A DNA stretch of 64,000 bases from Vibrio penaeicida (GTDB lineage Bacteria; Pseudomonadota; Gammaproteobacteria; Enterobacterales; Vibrionaceae): NCBI RefSeq assembly GCF_002933855.1, contig NZ_BFAQ01000021.1, positions 1-64,000 on the forward strand, read 5' to 3'. Positions within the stretch are counted from its first letter, which is position 1. The number at the start of each line of letters is the position of its first letter. The notes under the pieces are model-generated. The model was not told the DNA's origin. It saw nothing but the letters and a program-made list of their open reading frames with translations, and ran no database searches. The translations under genes and the position numbers were made by a program. Shown here piece by piece: positions 35,369-45,327 of the stretch.

Positions 35369-35896
35369 ATGAAAGTTATCGCATTTGCAGCAACCAGCAG
35401 TCGTGAATCCATTAACAAACAACTTGTGACTTATGCATCCAGCCTAATTAAGGACGCTGATGTTGAAGTACTGGATATTAATGACTATGAAATGCCTCTG
35501 TTTAGTACAGACAGAGAGAAAGAGCTGGGGCAGCCCGAAGAAGCAAAAGCGTTTTATGAAAAGTTAGGGAGCGCTGATGCCATTGTCATTTCATTTGCTG
35601 AGCATAATGGCTCATACACTGCAGCGTACAAAAACCTATTTGACTGGACATCACGCGTGGATATGAAATTGTTCCAGAATAAGCCTGTGGTTGTTTTGGC
35701 AACGTCACCAGGCCCAGGTGGTGCTAAAAATGTTCTAGCAACTGCTGTAAGTGCCATACCTCACTTTGGTGGCTCTGTTGTAGGAGACTTTTCGCTACCT
35801 AGCTTTTTCGATAACTTCGATATGGAACAAGGAAAAGTGAAGGATGAAGCTTTTAACGCTGCATTAGTTGAATTGATGACAAAGGTTAGCGCGTAA
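35369..35896 (+). CDS. NADPH-dependent FMN reductase family protein
   Basis: The 175-residue flavodoxin-like protein has the FMN-phosphate loop near its start (AATSSRESINKQL), ISFAEHNGSYTAAYKNLFDWTSR, and ATSPGPGGAKNVL. This pattern is shared with YieF/ChrR and WrbA-like quinone or chromate reductases. It probably reduces quinones or flavins with NADPH in the cytoplasm. AGGAAGG precedes the ATG. It is divergent from a CrgA-like LysR regulator, a common arrangement for redox-stress quinone reductases. The substrate is not known. Confidence 0.87.
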   Translation: MKVIAFAATSSRESINKQLVTYASSLIKDADVEVLDINDYEMPLFSTDREKELGQPEEAKAFYEKLGSADAIVISFAEHNGSYTAAYKNLFDWTSRVDMKLFQNKPVVVLATSPGPGGAKNVLATAVSAIPHFGGSVVGDFSLPSFFDNFDMEQGKVKDEAFNAALVELMTKVSA

Positions 35897-36020
35897 TCAA
35901 TATCAGCAAAATACTCATACTAGCGATCGACACTTAGCGTTTGAATTTGAGGATGTGAATTCTTATTCAAGCGCTTTTTTATAAAGCAACGTTTTCATAA
36001 AGACATAAGGGAAGCTAACA

Positions 36021-37424
36021 ATGGAATCGGATATCCTTGAAAAGCCAGTCAGACCAGCCTTGATTTCTATGGCTGCGCCAGCGGCATTTGGCATGCTCAT
36101 GACCTTTATGTTTCAGCTTGTTGATACGTATTTCGTTGGGAAATTAGGTACTCAACCTCTAGCAGCCATGAGTTTTGCCTTTCCCGTCTATTTTTTGATT
36201 ATAAGCTTGTTTATGGGAACAGCGGCGGGGGTGTCTGCCGTTATAGGGAAAGCATTAGGCGAGAAAGACGCTATGAAAGCGAAAACAGTTTCTACGTTTT
36301 CTATTGTGTTCTTTCTGATTATTGCTCTCGGGCTAGGGGGCGTTGGCATAGTCAGTGCCGACAAAACGTTTTTAGTGTTAGGTGCGCCAGCCGCTACATT
36401 GCCAATGGTAAAGGAGTATATGATTCCGCTTTATCTGGGAATGTGGGCGTTAGTTGGCACTCTCGTTGGTAATGCAGTATTGATGGCAAAAGGGGTCATG
36501 CTTAAATCAACCGCAATCATGGGATTGGGCGGTATCATCAATCTTGTTTTTGATTATTTGTTGATTTTCGGCGTTGGTCCATTCCCTGAAATGAAGCTGG
36601 AAGGGGCGGCGATAGCCACGGTTATATCTTGGTTTACGATTTTTGTTTTAATGACTCTGCTTGTGGCAAAAGAGTCTTTGTTTTCCATTAAAGCAGTGAT
36701 TCCATTTCATTCTGCATGGAATCAGATGAAGCAGGTTTTTCCAATTGCACTTCCTGCTGTTGCTGCTCAAATTCTTAACCCTATCGCCGTTGCCATCATT
36801 ACAAGGGCTTTATCTAAACATGGTGAAGCTGCCATTGCGGCGTACGGTATTGTGACTAGGATTGAATCTTTGCTGCTTACAGGTATTTTGGCACTTAGCG
36901 TGATCCTTACTCCTTTTGTGGCGCAAAACTACGGTGCAAAGAAACAACAACGGCTGGATAGCGTGGTTGCAATATCGGGCCGTATGACGGTGTATTGGGG
37001 CGTTCTGTTTTTTGCGATTGTTATACTGGCATCCGATTCGATTATTGCGATCTTCAGTAATGAAGTTGACGTGATCCAATATGGTACTTCCTATTTTTAC
37101 TGGGTCGGATTGACGTTTCCAGCATTTGGGTTGGCACTCATTACAACATCGTTTTTTAATGGGGTAGAGCAACCTAAGCAGTCGCTACAAATCACGTTAA
37201 TTCGTTCGCTTGTTCTGACGATTCCATTGGCTTGGGCGGGTTCCTACTTTGGTGTCGCGTATGTTTGGGCAGGTATTGCTGTTGCGAATTTTACAACGGC
37301 TATTTATGCCGGTAAGCGCCTAAACGCTTGGCTGGCGACACAGGATTCATCTTTGACCGACCACAACCCTTTGTCGGATTACAAGCGAGATTTTAAAGCC
37401 ATTTTATCTAGCATAAAACCCTAA
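36021..37424 (+). CDS. MATE-family efflux transporter
   Basis: The 467-residue membrane protein has twelve helices with MATE signatures: QLVDTYFVGKLGTQPLAAMSFAFPVYF in the first half and RIESLLLTGILALSVILTPFVAQNYGA in the second half. MATE proteins export drugs or metabolites using sodium or proton gradients. Substrate not predictable. The ribosome site GGGAAG precedes the start. Its stop overlaps the end of a convergent LysR gene by 4 bp. Confidence 0.9.
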   Translation: MESDILEKPVRPALISMAAPAAFGMLMTFMFQLVDTYFVGKLGTQPLAAMSFAFPVYFLIISLFMGTAAGVSAVIGKALGEKDAMKAKTVSTFSIVFFLIIALGLGGVGIVSADKTFLVLGAPAATLPMVKEYMIPLYLGMWALVGTLVGNAVLMAKGVMLKSTAIMGLGGIINLVFDYLLIFGVGPFPEMKLEGAAIATVISWFTIFVLMTLLVAKESLFSIKAVIPFHSAWNQMKQVFPIALPAVAAQILNPIAVAIITRALSKHGEAAIAAYGIVTRIESLLLTGILALSVILTPFVAQNYGAKKQQRLDSVVAISGRMTVYWGVLFFAIVILASDSIIAIFSNEVDVIQYGTSYFYWVGLTFPAFGLALITTSFFNGVEQPKQSLQITLIRSLVLTIPLAWAGSYFGVAYVWAGIAVANFTTAIYAGKRLNAWLATQDSSLTDHNPLSDYKRDFKAILSSIKP

Positions 37425-38332
37425 TTGTTAGCGAGTTTTTCCACGATGTAATCGATGAATACGCGCAGCCTTGCAGGCATGTATTTGGTTTGCGCGTATT
37501 GCATGGCAACGGCTCCGTGGTAGTTACTTTTCAGCGTCCAGTCGGATAAAACCTCAACCACACTCCCATCTTTTAACGCCTCTTTCACTACAAAATCGTG
37601 GAAGATACCTATCCCTAAACCGCTGTTTACACCTGCTAATCGCATTTGGGAGTGGTTAACGGCGTATCGACCAGATACGGCAACAGCAAAAAATTCATCG
37701 TCTTTTAAAAAATCCCAGATGTGGTCGCTGTCGGTCTCCGCAAGATATAGGCAGTCATGATCAGTAAGATCGGTTGGGTGATTGGGGGTGCCTTTTCTTG
37801 ATAAATACTCAGGGCTCGCGCACAAGACCAGATTGGTTTTGCGTATCTCCTTTAGAACTTGGTTTTCATGAGGCTTATCGGTGAGCCTAAACGCGATATC
37901 AATATTTTGGCTTAAATCGATATCGCCATCTACCGCTCGCAGTTTCAACTGTATGTCTGGGTAGGTTTCAAGAAAAGGCAAAATGTGCGATTGCAAAACA
38001 GAGTTTAAATAGGCTTCTGGAGCAGCGACTGTAATGCTACCGGCTAATTCTGTGTGATCTGCTTCGGATATGTCTATCGCTTGCTGCGCGGCGTTCACCA
38101 TCACGACACTCTGCTCATACACCTTTTTTCCCGCTTCTGTAATAACCAGTGAGCGCGTAGTTCGTTCAAACAGTTTTACAGACAGTGCCTGTTCCAGCCT
38201 TGTAATCAGCTTACTCAATGCAGAAGGGGTCACGTTCAGTTTTTTGGATGCCGCAGTAAAGCTTCCTTCGTTTACGACTAAAATAAAAGCAGCGAGATCG
38301 GGCAGCAGAGCAATGAGTTTTTGATTAAGCAT
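37421..38332 (-). CDS. LysR-family transcriptional regulator
   Basis: The 303-residue protein has a LysR helix-turn-helix (FILVVNEGSFTAASKKLNVTPSALSKLITRLEQAL) and the effector domain starting GSITVAAPEAYL. It ends inside the MATE gene (4-bp overlap, convergent). Its start is 135 bp from the divergent kbl gene. It may regulate kbl-tdh, itself, or neither; no effector can be named. Confidence 0.87.
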   Translation of the reverse strand: MLNQKLIALLPDLAAFILVVNEGSFTAASKKLNVTPSALSKLITRLEQALSVKLFERTTRSLVITEAGKKVYEQSVVMVNAAQQAIDISEADHTELAGSITVAAPEAYLNSVLQSHILPFLETYPDIQLKLRAVDGDIDLSQNIDIAFRLTDKPHENQVLKEIRKTNLVLCASPEYLSRKGTPNHPTDLTDHDCLYLAETDSDHIWDFLKDDEFFAVAVSGRYAVNHSQMRLAGVNSGLGIGIFHDFVVKEALKDGSVVEVLSDWTLKSNYHGAVAMQYAQTKYMPARLRVFIDYIVEKLANN

Positions 38333-38467
38333 GTCGCGACGTTTTCCTTATTTGTGCCTGTGATTCACTAATGGTTTTCCATCGTAAGGGATAATAGTCG
38401 CTAATGAGTTAATTTAAAATAAAAACCACTGTGCGCAGTACAACAATAACTATGAAGGAATGAGAAC

Positions 38468-39664
38468 ATGTCTTCTGCATTTTATCAGCAAATCCAAACC
38501 CAAATTGAAGAAGTAAAAAACGAAGGGTTGTATAAATCTGAAAGAATCATTACTTCTGCTCAAAAAGCAGCGGTTTCTATCTCGACTGGCGAAGAGGTCC
38601 TGAACTTCTGTGCTAACAACTACCTTGGTCTTGCTAACCACCCAGATCTTATCGAAGCGGCGAAAGGCGGCATGGATGAGCACGGTTTTGGTATGGCTTC
38701 GGTTCGCTTTATCTGCGGAACACAAAACTCTCATAAAGAACTAGAACAAAAACTCTCAACGTTCCTAGGCAAAGAAGACACGATTCTTTACACCTCTTGC
38801 TTTGATGCCAATGCAGGGCTTTTTGAAACCATTCTTAGTAAAGAAGATGCGATCATTTCCGATGCATTAAACCACGCTTCCATCATCGATGGTGTTCGTT
38901 TGTGTAAAGCGATGCGTTTTCGCTACGCAAATAACAATATGGATGAGCTAGAACAGCAGCTCATCGCTGCAAAAGAAGCGGGTGCTCGTCATACGCTCAT
39001 CGTTACCGACGGCGTATTCTCAATGGACGGTGTGGTGGCTAACCTTCCGGCTATTTGTGACCTTGCAGACAAATACGATGCATTGATTATGGTTGACGAT
39101 TCTCACGCCGTGGGTTTCATGGGCGAAAATGGCGCAGGAACACACGAATTCCATAACGTCGTTGACCGCATTGATATTATTACAGGCACCTTAGGTAAAG
39201 CGATGGGTGGCGCGTCGGGCGGTTACACATCGGGTAAGAAAGAAGTCATCGACTGGTTACGTCAGCGTTCTCGCCCGTACTTGTTCTCTAATTCTGTCGC
39301 GCCTGCCATTGTTTCTGCGTCTATCCGTGTTTTGGATCTTCTTGCTGAATCTGGCGACTTACGCACTCAACTTTGGGAAAACTCGGCGCATTTCCGTACT
39401 CGTATGGAAGGGGCTGGTTTCACCATGGGCGGTGCAGACCACGCCATCATTCCAATCATGCTGGGTGATGCGAAAGTCGCGGCTGAATTTGCAGAGCGCG
39501 CATTAGAGAAAGGCATTTATGTTGTCGGATTCTCATTCCCTGTTGTGCCAAAAGGGCAAGCACGTATTCGTACACAAATGTCGGCTGCGCATTCACGCGA
39601 GCAGCTAGATCGAGCAATTGATGCCTTCATTGAAGTAGGCCGTGACATGGAGATCATCAAATAA
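38468..39664 (+). CDS. kbl: Glycine C-acetyltransferase (2-amino-3-ketobutyrate CoA ligase)
   Basis: Kbl splits 2-amino-3-ketobutyrate with CoA into glycine and acetyl-CoA, the second step of threonine breakdown. The 398-residue protein is a class II PLP enzyme with the cofactor lysine Lys244 in [14 protein letters not shown]. Other signatures are [24 protein letters not shown] and [21 protein letters not shown] precedes the start. The stop shares one base with the tdh start (TAATG), so the pair is coupled. Confidence 0.96.
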   Translation: MSSAFYQQIQTQIEEVKNEGLYKSERIITSAQKAAVSISTGEEVLNFCANNYLGLANHPDLIEAAKGGMDEHGFGMASVRFICGTQNSHKELEQKLSTFLGKEDTILYTSCFDANAGLFETILSKEDAIISDALNHASIIDGVRLCKAMRFRYANNNMDELEQQLIAAKEAGARHTLIVTDGVFSMDGVVANLPAICDLADKYDALIMVDDSHAVGFMGENGAGTHEFHNVVDRIDIITGTLGKAMGGASGGYTSGKKEVIDWLRQRSRPYLFSNSVAPAIVSASIRVLDLLAESGDLRTQLWENSAHFRTRMEGAGFTMGGADHAIIPIMLGDAKVAAEFAERALEKGIYVVGFSFPVVPKGQARIRTQMSAAHSREQLDRAIDAFIEVGRDMEIIK

Positions 39665-40695
39665 TGAAAATTAAAGCACTTTCCAAGTTAAAAGCAGAAG
39701 AAGGCATCTGGATGACCGAGGTGGAGAAACCTCAGATTGGTCACAACGATATTCTTATCAAAATCAAAAAAACGTCTATTTGTGGTACTGATGTTCACAT
39801 CTACAACTGGGATGAGTGGTCGCAAAAAACGATTCCCGTACCTATGGTTGTTGGGCATGAGTACGTCGGTGAAGTGGTTGAGATTGGCCAAGAAGTTCGC
39901 GGCTTTGAAATTGGCGATCGTGTTTCAGGTGAAGGCCACATTACTTGTGGTCACTGTCGTAACTGCCGTGGTGGTCGCACGCACCTATGCCGTAACACAG
40001 AAGGTGTGGGTGTAAACCGCACGGGCAGTTTCTCGGAATACTTGGTATTGCCTGCGTTCAATGCCTTCAAGATCCCTGATGAAATCTCGGATGAATTAGC
40101 TTCAATCTTTGACCCGTTTGGCAACGCTGTACACACTGCACTTTCTTTTGACTTAGTTGGTGAAGATGTATTGATTACCGGTGCTGGCCCAATTGGCATT
40201 ATGGCAGCGGCAGTAGCAAAGCATGTGGGTGCTCGCCATGTGGTGATTACAGACGTGAACGAATATCGTCTCGACTTAGCTCGCAAAATGGGCGTGACAC
40301 GAGCGGTAAACGTCGCGGAAGAAAAGCTTGAAGACGTAATGCAAGAGCTGGGCATGACAGAAGGGTTTGATGTCGGGCTTGAAATGTCTGGTGTACAAGC
40401 CGCATTCAGCACAATGCTTCAAACCATGAACCACGGTGGCCGTATTGCGCTTCTGGGTATTCCGCCATCCAATATGGCTATCGATTGGAACCAAGTGATA
40501 TTTAAAGGCTTGGTGATCAAAGGTATCTATGGTCGTGAGATGTTCGAAACTTGGTATAAGATGGCAAGCTTGATCCAATCTGGATTAGACTTAACCCCGA
40601 TTATCACTCATCAGTACAAAATTGATGATTTCCAGAAAGGGTTCGACATTATGCGATCGGGCATGTCTGGCAAGGTTATCCTTGATTGGGAATAA
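39664..40695 (+). CDS. tdh: L-threonine 3-dehydrogenase
   Basis: Tdh oxidises L-threonine to 2-amino-3-ketobutyrate with NAD. The 343-residue protein is a zinc-dependent medium-chain dehydrogenase. Catalytic zinc ligands are Cys40 ([15 protein letters not shown]), His65 and Glu66 (GHEYVG). The structural zinc cysteines are Cys95, Cys98, Cys101 and Cys109. The NAD-binding loop is [12 protein letters not shown]. The YNWDEW segment is typical of threonine rather than sorbitol dehydrogenases. It forms an operon with kbl and ends at a strong terminator. Confidence 0.96.
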   Translation: MKIKALSKLKAEEGIWMTEVEKPQIGHNDILIKIKKTSICGTDVHIYNWDEWSQKTIPVPMVVGHEYVGEVVEIGQEVRGFEIGDRVSGEGHITCGHCRNCRGGRTHLCRNTEGVGVNRTGSFSEYLVLPAFNAFKIPDEISDELASIFDPFGNAVHTALSFDLVGEDVLITGAGPIGIMAAAVAKHVGARHVVITDVNEYRLDLARKMGVTRAVNVAEEKLEDVMQELGMTEGFDVGLEMSGVQAAFSTMLQTMNHGGRIALLGIPPSNMAIDWNQVIFKGLVIKGIYGREMFETWYKMASLIQSGLDLTPIITHQYKIDDFQKGFDIMRSGMSGKVILDWE

Positions 40696-40711
40696 ATGTT
40701 CTCACAGTTCC

Positions 40712-40743
40712 AAAAAAGTGGCAGCTTCGGCTGCCATTTTTTA
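40712..40743. terminator. Intrinsic terminator after tdh
   Basis: TGGCAGC and GCTGCCA pair around a TTCG tetraloop (40719-40736), followed by six Ts. An A-run on the left would also support the other strand. Confidence 0.88.
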
Positions 40744-40822
40744 TATCAATCCAGATATAATCCCTCAATAATATTGCTATAAACATTAGGTAGTTACGTC
40801 TACTCTATTTAGGTAAAGGATT

Positions 40823-41335
40823 ATGAGAATCAATATAACGGGGAATGCCGGTTCAGGAAAAACGACACTCGCAAAATCGTTAGGTGAGGCTTTGGACCTG
40901 CCCGTCGCTAGCTTAGACGGGGTAGTTTGGAAAGAAGGCTGGGTAACGGCTTCAAAAGAAGAAAGAACTCGTGGTGAACAAGGATTGATTGAACCTAAGA
41001 GCTGGATAGTTGAAGGGGTATCTAAATCGGTTAGGGAAAATGCCGATTTTATCGTTTTTCTAGATATTCCACGCCATATCTGTTTGCTTCGCTGCCTAAA
41101 AAGAAACCTTCCGTACCTTTTCAAGTCCCGACCAGAACTACCAAAAAACTGCCCAGAAATTCTTATCCTACCGAGTTTACTCAAGCTAATATGGCTGTTT
41201 CATGTAAGAGCGAAGCCTTTCATTTTAAAGTCACTCAGCCAACAAAAAGGCATTGTGATTAAGGAGCCGGCTGAAGTCGAAAAGCTAGTTGCACAAATCA
41301 AAGTTGCAATGGATACTGATGTTGCTCGAATGTAA
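40823..41335 (+). CDS. P-loop adenylate kinase-like protein (FlaR/topology-modulation type)
   Basis: The 170-residue protein has the Walker A loop GNAGSGKTT at residues 7-15 and a DGVVWKEGW segment. FIVFLDIPRHICLLRCLKR follows, with a lid-like region FKSRPELPKNCPE. This pattern is that of small nucleoside or shikimate-kinase-like enzymes sometimes annotated as topology modulation or FlaR proteins. The phosphate acceptor is unknown. It starts 128 bp after tdh, behind a terminator, so it has its own promoter. AAAGGA precedes the ATG. Confidence 0.75.
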   Translation: MRINITGNAGSGKTTLAKSLGEALDLPVASLDGVVWKEGWVTASKEERTRGEQGLIEPKSWIVEGVSKSVRENADFIVFLDIPRHICLLRCLKRNLPYLFKSRPELPKNCPEILILPSLLKLIWLFHVRAKPFILKSLSQQKGIVIKEPAEVEKLVAQIKVAMDTDVARM

Positions 41336-41426
41336 ATCCATCAGCCAAATGATGGCAAGGCATTTTGCCGAACCTCTCTCCGTTTTTCTTAATTTTTATC
41401 TAAATGCATAACAAGAAGGAATTGAA

Positions 41427-41816
41427 ATGAAGATTACAGGTACGTTTGATATCAATCTGGATCCAATGGACACGTATGCTCAAGGAGTGGAAGGAACAAG
41501 GCTCGGTCATATGTCTATTGATAAGACTTTTCACGGAGAACTAAAGGCGAAAAGTAGCGGGGAAATGTTAAACGTTCTTACCCCAGTCCAAGGATCTGCT
41601 GGTTATGTAGCTATAGAGCAAGTGGTTGGCGAATTGTCTGGCAAAAAAGGAAGCTTCGTTCTTCAACATTATGGCGTGATGTTTAACGGCAACGATACAC
41701 TCATTCTAGAGGTTATTCCTGATTCAGGAACTGGAGATCTTGTTGGATTAGAAGGGCAAATGGCCATTTGGATTGAAGATGGACAGCATCGCTACGATTT
41801 TGAGTACCAAGTATAG
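41427..41816 (+). CDS. DUF3224 family protein
   Basis: The 129-residue protein matches the DUF3224 pattern: GTFDINLDPMD at the start, LGHMSIDKTFHGELKAKSSGEML, GSAGYVAIEQVVGELSGKKGSFVLQHYGV, and VIPDSGTGDLVGLEGQMAIWIEDGQHRYDFEY at the end. Members form a small allene-oxide-cyclase-like beta barrel; the function is unknown. AAGGA lies before the ATG. Confidence 0.87.
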   Translation: MKITGTFDINLDPMDTYAQGVEGTRLGHMSIDKTFHGELKAKSSGEMLNVLTPVQGSAGYVAIEQVVGELSGKKGSFVLQHYGVMFNGNDTLILEVIPDSGTGDLVGLEGQMAIWIEDGQHRYDFEYQV

Positions 41817-41892
41817 ACATCGATCAATAGCTTCAGTTTTCACATTAAAAACAGCCAAGTCACTTTGCACAGTGAGGGGGCGAACTTAGACA

Positions 41893-42621
41893 ATGAGCAT
41901 TGAATACACGCTAGGCTTTTTATCATTTGTTACCTCTCTAGTGGCGGGTGTGATTGGCTTTGGTGGTGGGATGCTGCTGATAGCCATATTGCCAACGTTT
42001 TTGCCCCCCAGCCTGATCATTCCCATTCATGGTATTACCCAGTTAGCGAGCAATTCTTCAAGAATGCTCTTTTCTTTAAAAGATGTTCAGTGGTCGCTAC
42101 TTCCGAAATTTCTAATCGGATCTTTTGTCGGCGTTTTGCTGTTTGGGTATTTGCTATCGAACATATCATTGGAATATGTCCCTATCGGTATTGGTCTGTA
42201 TATATTGTTCAACCTTTGGAGCAAACGGTTTTCGCATTACATTAGCCGTTACGAAAGCTATTATCTTATTGGTATGGTCCAAACAGGGTTGGGGCTTATC
42301 GTTGGGGCAACGGGACCTTTGTCTCTTTCCGTATTAACAAAAGAATTAAAATCAAAAGACCACATTATCGCAACCAGTTCATTATTTATGACCATCAGCC
42401 ATCTAGCCAAAATTCCGGTATTTATGGTGATAGGTACTTCTCTTTTCGGTTCTATTCAGCTTCTTATTTATATGGTAATTGGTTCTATTCTAGGCTCATT
42501 TGTAGGAACAAAGTTAAGAATGGCGGCGAAGAACGAAAAACTCATTATGTGGATTAAAATTTTGCTTACTGCCATGGCAATTAAAATGGTGGTTAGCGCA
42601 TTACTGTCGCTTTCTAACTGA
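41893..42621 (+). CDS. TauE/SafE family sulfite exporter-like permease
   Basis: The 242-residue membrane protein has seven to eight helices with TauE/SafE features: the glycine-rich first helix (LVAGVIGFGGGMLLIAILPTFLPPSLIIPIHGITQLASNSSR) and the second-half GLIVGATGPLSL. These proteins export sulfite, sulfoacetate or other organic anions. The substrate is unknown here. It lies 76 bp after the DUF3224 gene in the same direction. Confidence 0.85.
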   Translation: MSIEYTLGFLSFVTSLVAGVIGFGGGMLLIAILPTFLPPSLIIPIHGITQLASNSSRMLFSLKDVQWSLLPKFLIGSFVGVLLFGYLLSNISLEYVPIGIGLYILFNLWSKRFSHYISRYESYYLIGMVQTGLGLIVGATGPLSLSVLTKELKSKDHIIATSSLFMTISHLAKIPVFMVIGTSLFGSIQLLIYMVIGSILGSFVGTKLRMAAKNEKLIMWIKILLTAMAIKMVVSALLSLSN

Positions 42622-42664
42622 TAAATGAATATAGTGTAACGTTCAGATAAATAAAGAGAATAAT

Positions 42665-43162
42665 ATGGAAGTATCGCTAAAGGAAATAGATCTTACATCC
42701 CGTCATATTTTGGAAAACCTCTTTCCTCTTTACATCTACGACATGTCTGAATACATGGGATGGAGCCCTAATCAAGAGGGGTTATTTATTTACAATAATT
42801 CGAACTTTGATGTTTATTGGGATAGAGAAGATCACACACCGTATTTTATCTGTGTTGATGGTGACATTGCAGGGTTTGTGTTGATTCGAAAGTACCCAAC
42901 AAATCTTAGTCTCTACGATATTGAACAGTTTTTCGTATTGCGAAAATACAAAAGAAAAGGCGTAGGGAAAGAGACTATCTCACAGGTCTTGAAGCGTTAT
43001 CCGGGTGAATGGCAGGTAAGAGTGTTGCTTGAAAATTCAGGCGCATTGTCGTTTTGGGAAGCGGCAATTGCGAATGCAGTGGGGCGTATATACACGTTAG
43101 AAAAAGACACCGACGTAGATAAAGAAATGCACTTTATACGCTTTAACGTCCTAGATAGGTAA
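42665..43162 (+). CDS. GNAT-family N-acetyltransferase
   Basis: The 165-residue protein has a GNAT core: FVLIRKYPTNLSLYDIEQFFVLRKYKRKGVGKETI contains beta strand 4 and the acetyl-CoA loop RKYKRKGVG. A helix and the strand EWQVRVLLENSGALSFWEAAI follow. The N-terminal part (LFPLYIYDMSEYMGWSPN) may form the acceptor site. The acceptor is not known. It is 3 bp upstream of a second GNAT gene, so the two are co-transcribed. Confidence 0.85.
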   Translation: MEVSLKEIDLTSRHILENLFPLYIYDMSEYMGWSPNQEGLFIYNNSNFDVYWDREDHTPYFICVDGDIAGFVLIRKYPTNLSLYDIEQFFVLRKYKRKGVGKETISQVLKRYPGEWQVRVLLENSGALSFWEAAIANAVGRIYTLEKDTDVDKEMHFIRFNVLDR

Positions 43163-43165
43163 CAA

Positions 43166-43696
43166 ATGGAAAACAGACGAATTCGGTTAGAACCGCCTAC
43201 GGTTGAGATTGCACCTCAAATGCTCGAAGCCGTAGTTGAAAGCAAAAAAGAACTCGAAGAATATTTACCTTGGGTGCAACACGCGTTAACACTCGAGCAA
43301 GCGACGAAAAGTGCGCAAGAGGCGGTAGAAAAGTATGAGAACTTTGTTGGTGACATTCGATACAGCGTTATTTGCAAGGAATCAGGGGCGCTACTTGGTG
43401 CGATAGGATTGATCATCCGAGATCAGGCAGTGCCTTTTTATGAAATAGGGTATTGGCTGAGAACCTCGGCTTCAGGTAAGGGCTTCATAACGGAAGCCGT
43501 CTCTCTACTTGAAACTTATGCTTTTGAGGAACTAGGGGCAAACCGTATTGAAATCAAAGCGGCAGAGTCAAACCAACGCAGTTGGATGGTCGCGAAACGA
43601 TGTGGTTATCAACTTGAAGCTACAATGAAAAATACGCGAAGGCACGCAAATGGAAAATTGGATAACACCGTGATCTACGCGAAAACTTTGCCATAA
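43166..43696 (+). CDS. RimJ/RimL-type GNAT acetyltransferase
   Basis: The 176-residue protein resembles RimJ/RimL N-acetyltransferases: an N-terminal RIRLEPPTVEIAPQMLEAVVESKKELEEYLPWV and the core EIGYWLRTSASGKGFITEAVSLLETYAFEELGANRIEIKAA. A C-terminal NQRSWMVAKRCGYQLEATMKNTRR follows. Enzymes of this group acetylate protein N-termini or small amines. It begins 3 bp after the previous GNAT gene and lies 48 bp before an SDR gene. Confidence 0.88.
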   Translation: MENRRIRLEPPTVEIAPQMLEAVVESKKELEEYLPWVQHALTLEQATKSAQEAVEKYENFVGDIRYSVICKESGALLGAIGLIIRDQAVPFYEIGYWLRTSASGKGFITEAVSLLETYAFEELGANRIEIKAAESNQRSWMVAKRCGYQLEATMKNTRRHANGKLDNTVIYAKTLP

Positions 43697-43744
43697 CAGG
43701 GCGATAATGGTGAAACACGTTGGAATAAAAACGAGGGACTGAAC

Positions 43745-44482
43745 ATGAAAACGGCTTTGATAACAGGTGGCTCAAAAGGCATTGGCTTAGAGATGGTACT
43801 TCGGTACGTTGAGCAAGGGTTTCAAGTAATAACTTGCTCTCGAAATAAAAGTGGCTGGGAGGAATCCTTGCGTCAGTATCCAATTCTAGAAGCCGTCGAT
43901 TACCATGTTACCGATATTTCAGATGAAGCAGCATTAAAAACGTTGTTTGGACATGTGGATAAGCGTTACGGCAAACTCGACATTGCTGTGAATAATGCGT
44001 CGCCAGCGATAGGGTCTCTTGGGCAATTCCACACCGTCGATTCCGGAAAGCTAAAAGACACGCTTAATCACGATTTTTGGGCACAAGCACTCTGTTTGCA
44101 AAGCGAGCTTAATTTGATGTCTGAAGGCGCGGCAATAGTGAATGTGAGCTCTATAAATGGATTAAGACCTACGCCTAACGCTTCAATGTATAGTGCGGCT
44201 AAACACGCCATTGAGGGGTTAACACGTTCTTTAGCGATTGAAAATATTGAGCGCGGAATACGCATCAATGCCGTCGCCCCCGGTGTTACTTGGACACCTA
44301 GGTGGGAGGAACGAGCGAAAACAGACCCCAATATCAGAGAGAGTGTATCTCAAGCTGTTCCCATGAAACGATTCGCCAAAACGGAAGAAGTCGCCGATGC
44401 GATAGAGTTTCTACTCTCCGATAAGGCAAGTTATATTGTCGGGCACACACTCGTTGTGGATGGTGGTATTACGCTACGTTAA
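43745..44482 (+). CDS. Short-chain dehydrogenase/reductase
   Basis: The 245-residue protein has the SDR cofactor loop TGGSKGIGLE (8-17), the NNASPAIG motif, the serine in NVSSINGLRP and the active-site YSAAKHA. It ends in GHTLVVDGGITLR. It oxidises or reduces an alcohol or ketone with NAD(P); the substrate is unknown. It probably ends the 42665-44482 transcript, before the terminator at 44610. Confidence 0.87.
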   Translation: MKTALITGGSKGIGLEMVLRYVEQGFQVITCSRNKSGWEESLRQYPILEAVDYHVTDISDEAALKTLFGHVDKRYGKLDIAVNNASPAIGSLGQFHTVDSGKLKDTLNHDFWAQALCLQSELNLMSEGAAIVNVSSINGLRPTPNASMYSAAKHAIEGLTRSLAIENIERGIRINAVAPGVTWTPRWEERAKTDPNIRESVSQAVPMKRFAKTEEVADAIEFLLSDKASYIVGHTLVVDGGITLR

Positions 44483-44609
44483 TAGTGAGTTGAAGAGCTG
44501 TATAAGGTATGTTTTGAAGATTGTTGTATTGCATTGGTGAGTGCGATCGAGATTAATTGATTTAACAGTCAATCCAGCTACGATTTTAGCTTTATAAATT
44601 GTATCAAAG

Positions 44610-44632
44610 CCGAGCCAAGTGCTCGGTTTTTT
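44610..44632 (+). terminator. Intrinsic terminator after the SDR gene
   Basis: CCGAGC (44610-44615) and GCTCGG (44621-44626) pair around CAAGT, followed by six Ts. It lies 128 bp after the gene. Confidence 0.82.
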
Positions 44633-44720
44633 AATTCCACATAAAGTATGGGATCAAATCCCCATCAAATTCATAACAGCTGCTTAATAATGGAGAAAAA
44701 CAAATATAAGGAAGTAAGCA

Positions 44721-45284
44721 ATGTTGTTATTGATGTTAGGCATCCTAGTTTGGAGCGTAATCCACTACGTCCCGTCACTTACCCCGCAAGTTAAAGTTAA
44801 CCTTATCGAGAGGGTCGGTCCCAACGGCTACAAAGGTATTTTTTCACTGGTGGTTATCGCTGGATTACTGATGATCATATTCGGCTGGCGTAGCACCGTA
44901 CCGAATTACTTGTACGTCCTTGGTCCGGAATTTCGTGGGTTAACCATGTTACTCATGCTGGTGGGTTTTATCCTGTTTGGCGCAGCTCAAGGTAAAACTC
45001 GATTGAAGCAGTACATTCGTCACCCTCAATTGATGAGTGTGATCGTTTGGTCTGTGGCGCACTTACTCAGTAATGGAGAGCAGCGTTCTGTTGTTTTGTT
45101 TGGTGGATTAGCACTTTGGGCAGTCATCCAAATCATGCTTATCAATCGAAGAGAGGGCGAGTGGGTTAAGCCAGATATTCCCCCTGTCTCGCAAGAAATA
45201 AAAACACATGTAATCAGCTTAGTTCTCTACTTTATTACCGCTTTTTTCTTACACGTATATCTAACAGGCATTCCTCTTAAATAA
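44721..45284 (+). CDS. NnrU family membrane protein
   Basis: The 187-residue protein has six hydrophobic segments and the NnrU pattern: LVWSVIHYVPSLTP, GYKGIFSLVVIAGLLMIIFGWRS, GKTRLKQYIRHPQLMSVIVWSVAHLLSNGE, VLFGGLALWAVI. NnrU was named in denitrifiers, where it is linked to nitric oxide or nitrite reductase expression; the biochemical role is uncertain and homologues occur outside denitrifiers. A good ribosome site (AAGGAAG) precedes the start. The next gene has its own strong promoter. Confidence 0.88.
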   Translation: MLLLMLGILVWSVIHYVPSLTPQVKVNLIERVGPNGYKGIFSLVVIAGLLMIIFGWRSTVPNYLYVLGPEFRGLTMLLMLVGFILFGAAQGKTRLKQYIRHPQLMSVIVWSVAHLLSNGEQRSVVLFGGLALWAVIQIMLINRREGEWVKPDIPPVSQEIKTHVISLVLYFITAFFLHVYLTGIPLK

Positions 45285-45298
45285 TGTAAAAAATCGTG

Positions 45299-45327
45299 TT
45301 GACGCTCTTCCAATACAGGAATACTAT
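45299..45327 (+). promoter_or_regulatory. Sigma-70 promoter for the riboswitch/terC transcript
   Basis: TTGACG (45299-45304), a 17-bp spacer and TACTAT (45322-45327) form a near-consensus promoter. The expected transcription start is about 45333-45335, exactly at the 5' edge of the riboswitch. An inverted repeat (45310-45340) overlaps the spacer, -10 and start. Confidence 0.75.

Noticed and set aside
39951-40412. 153-codon minus-strand frame across tdh
   Set aside because: Ser/Thr/Pro-rich antisense shadow of a well-conserved dehydrogenase gene.
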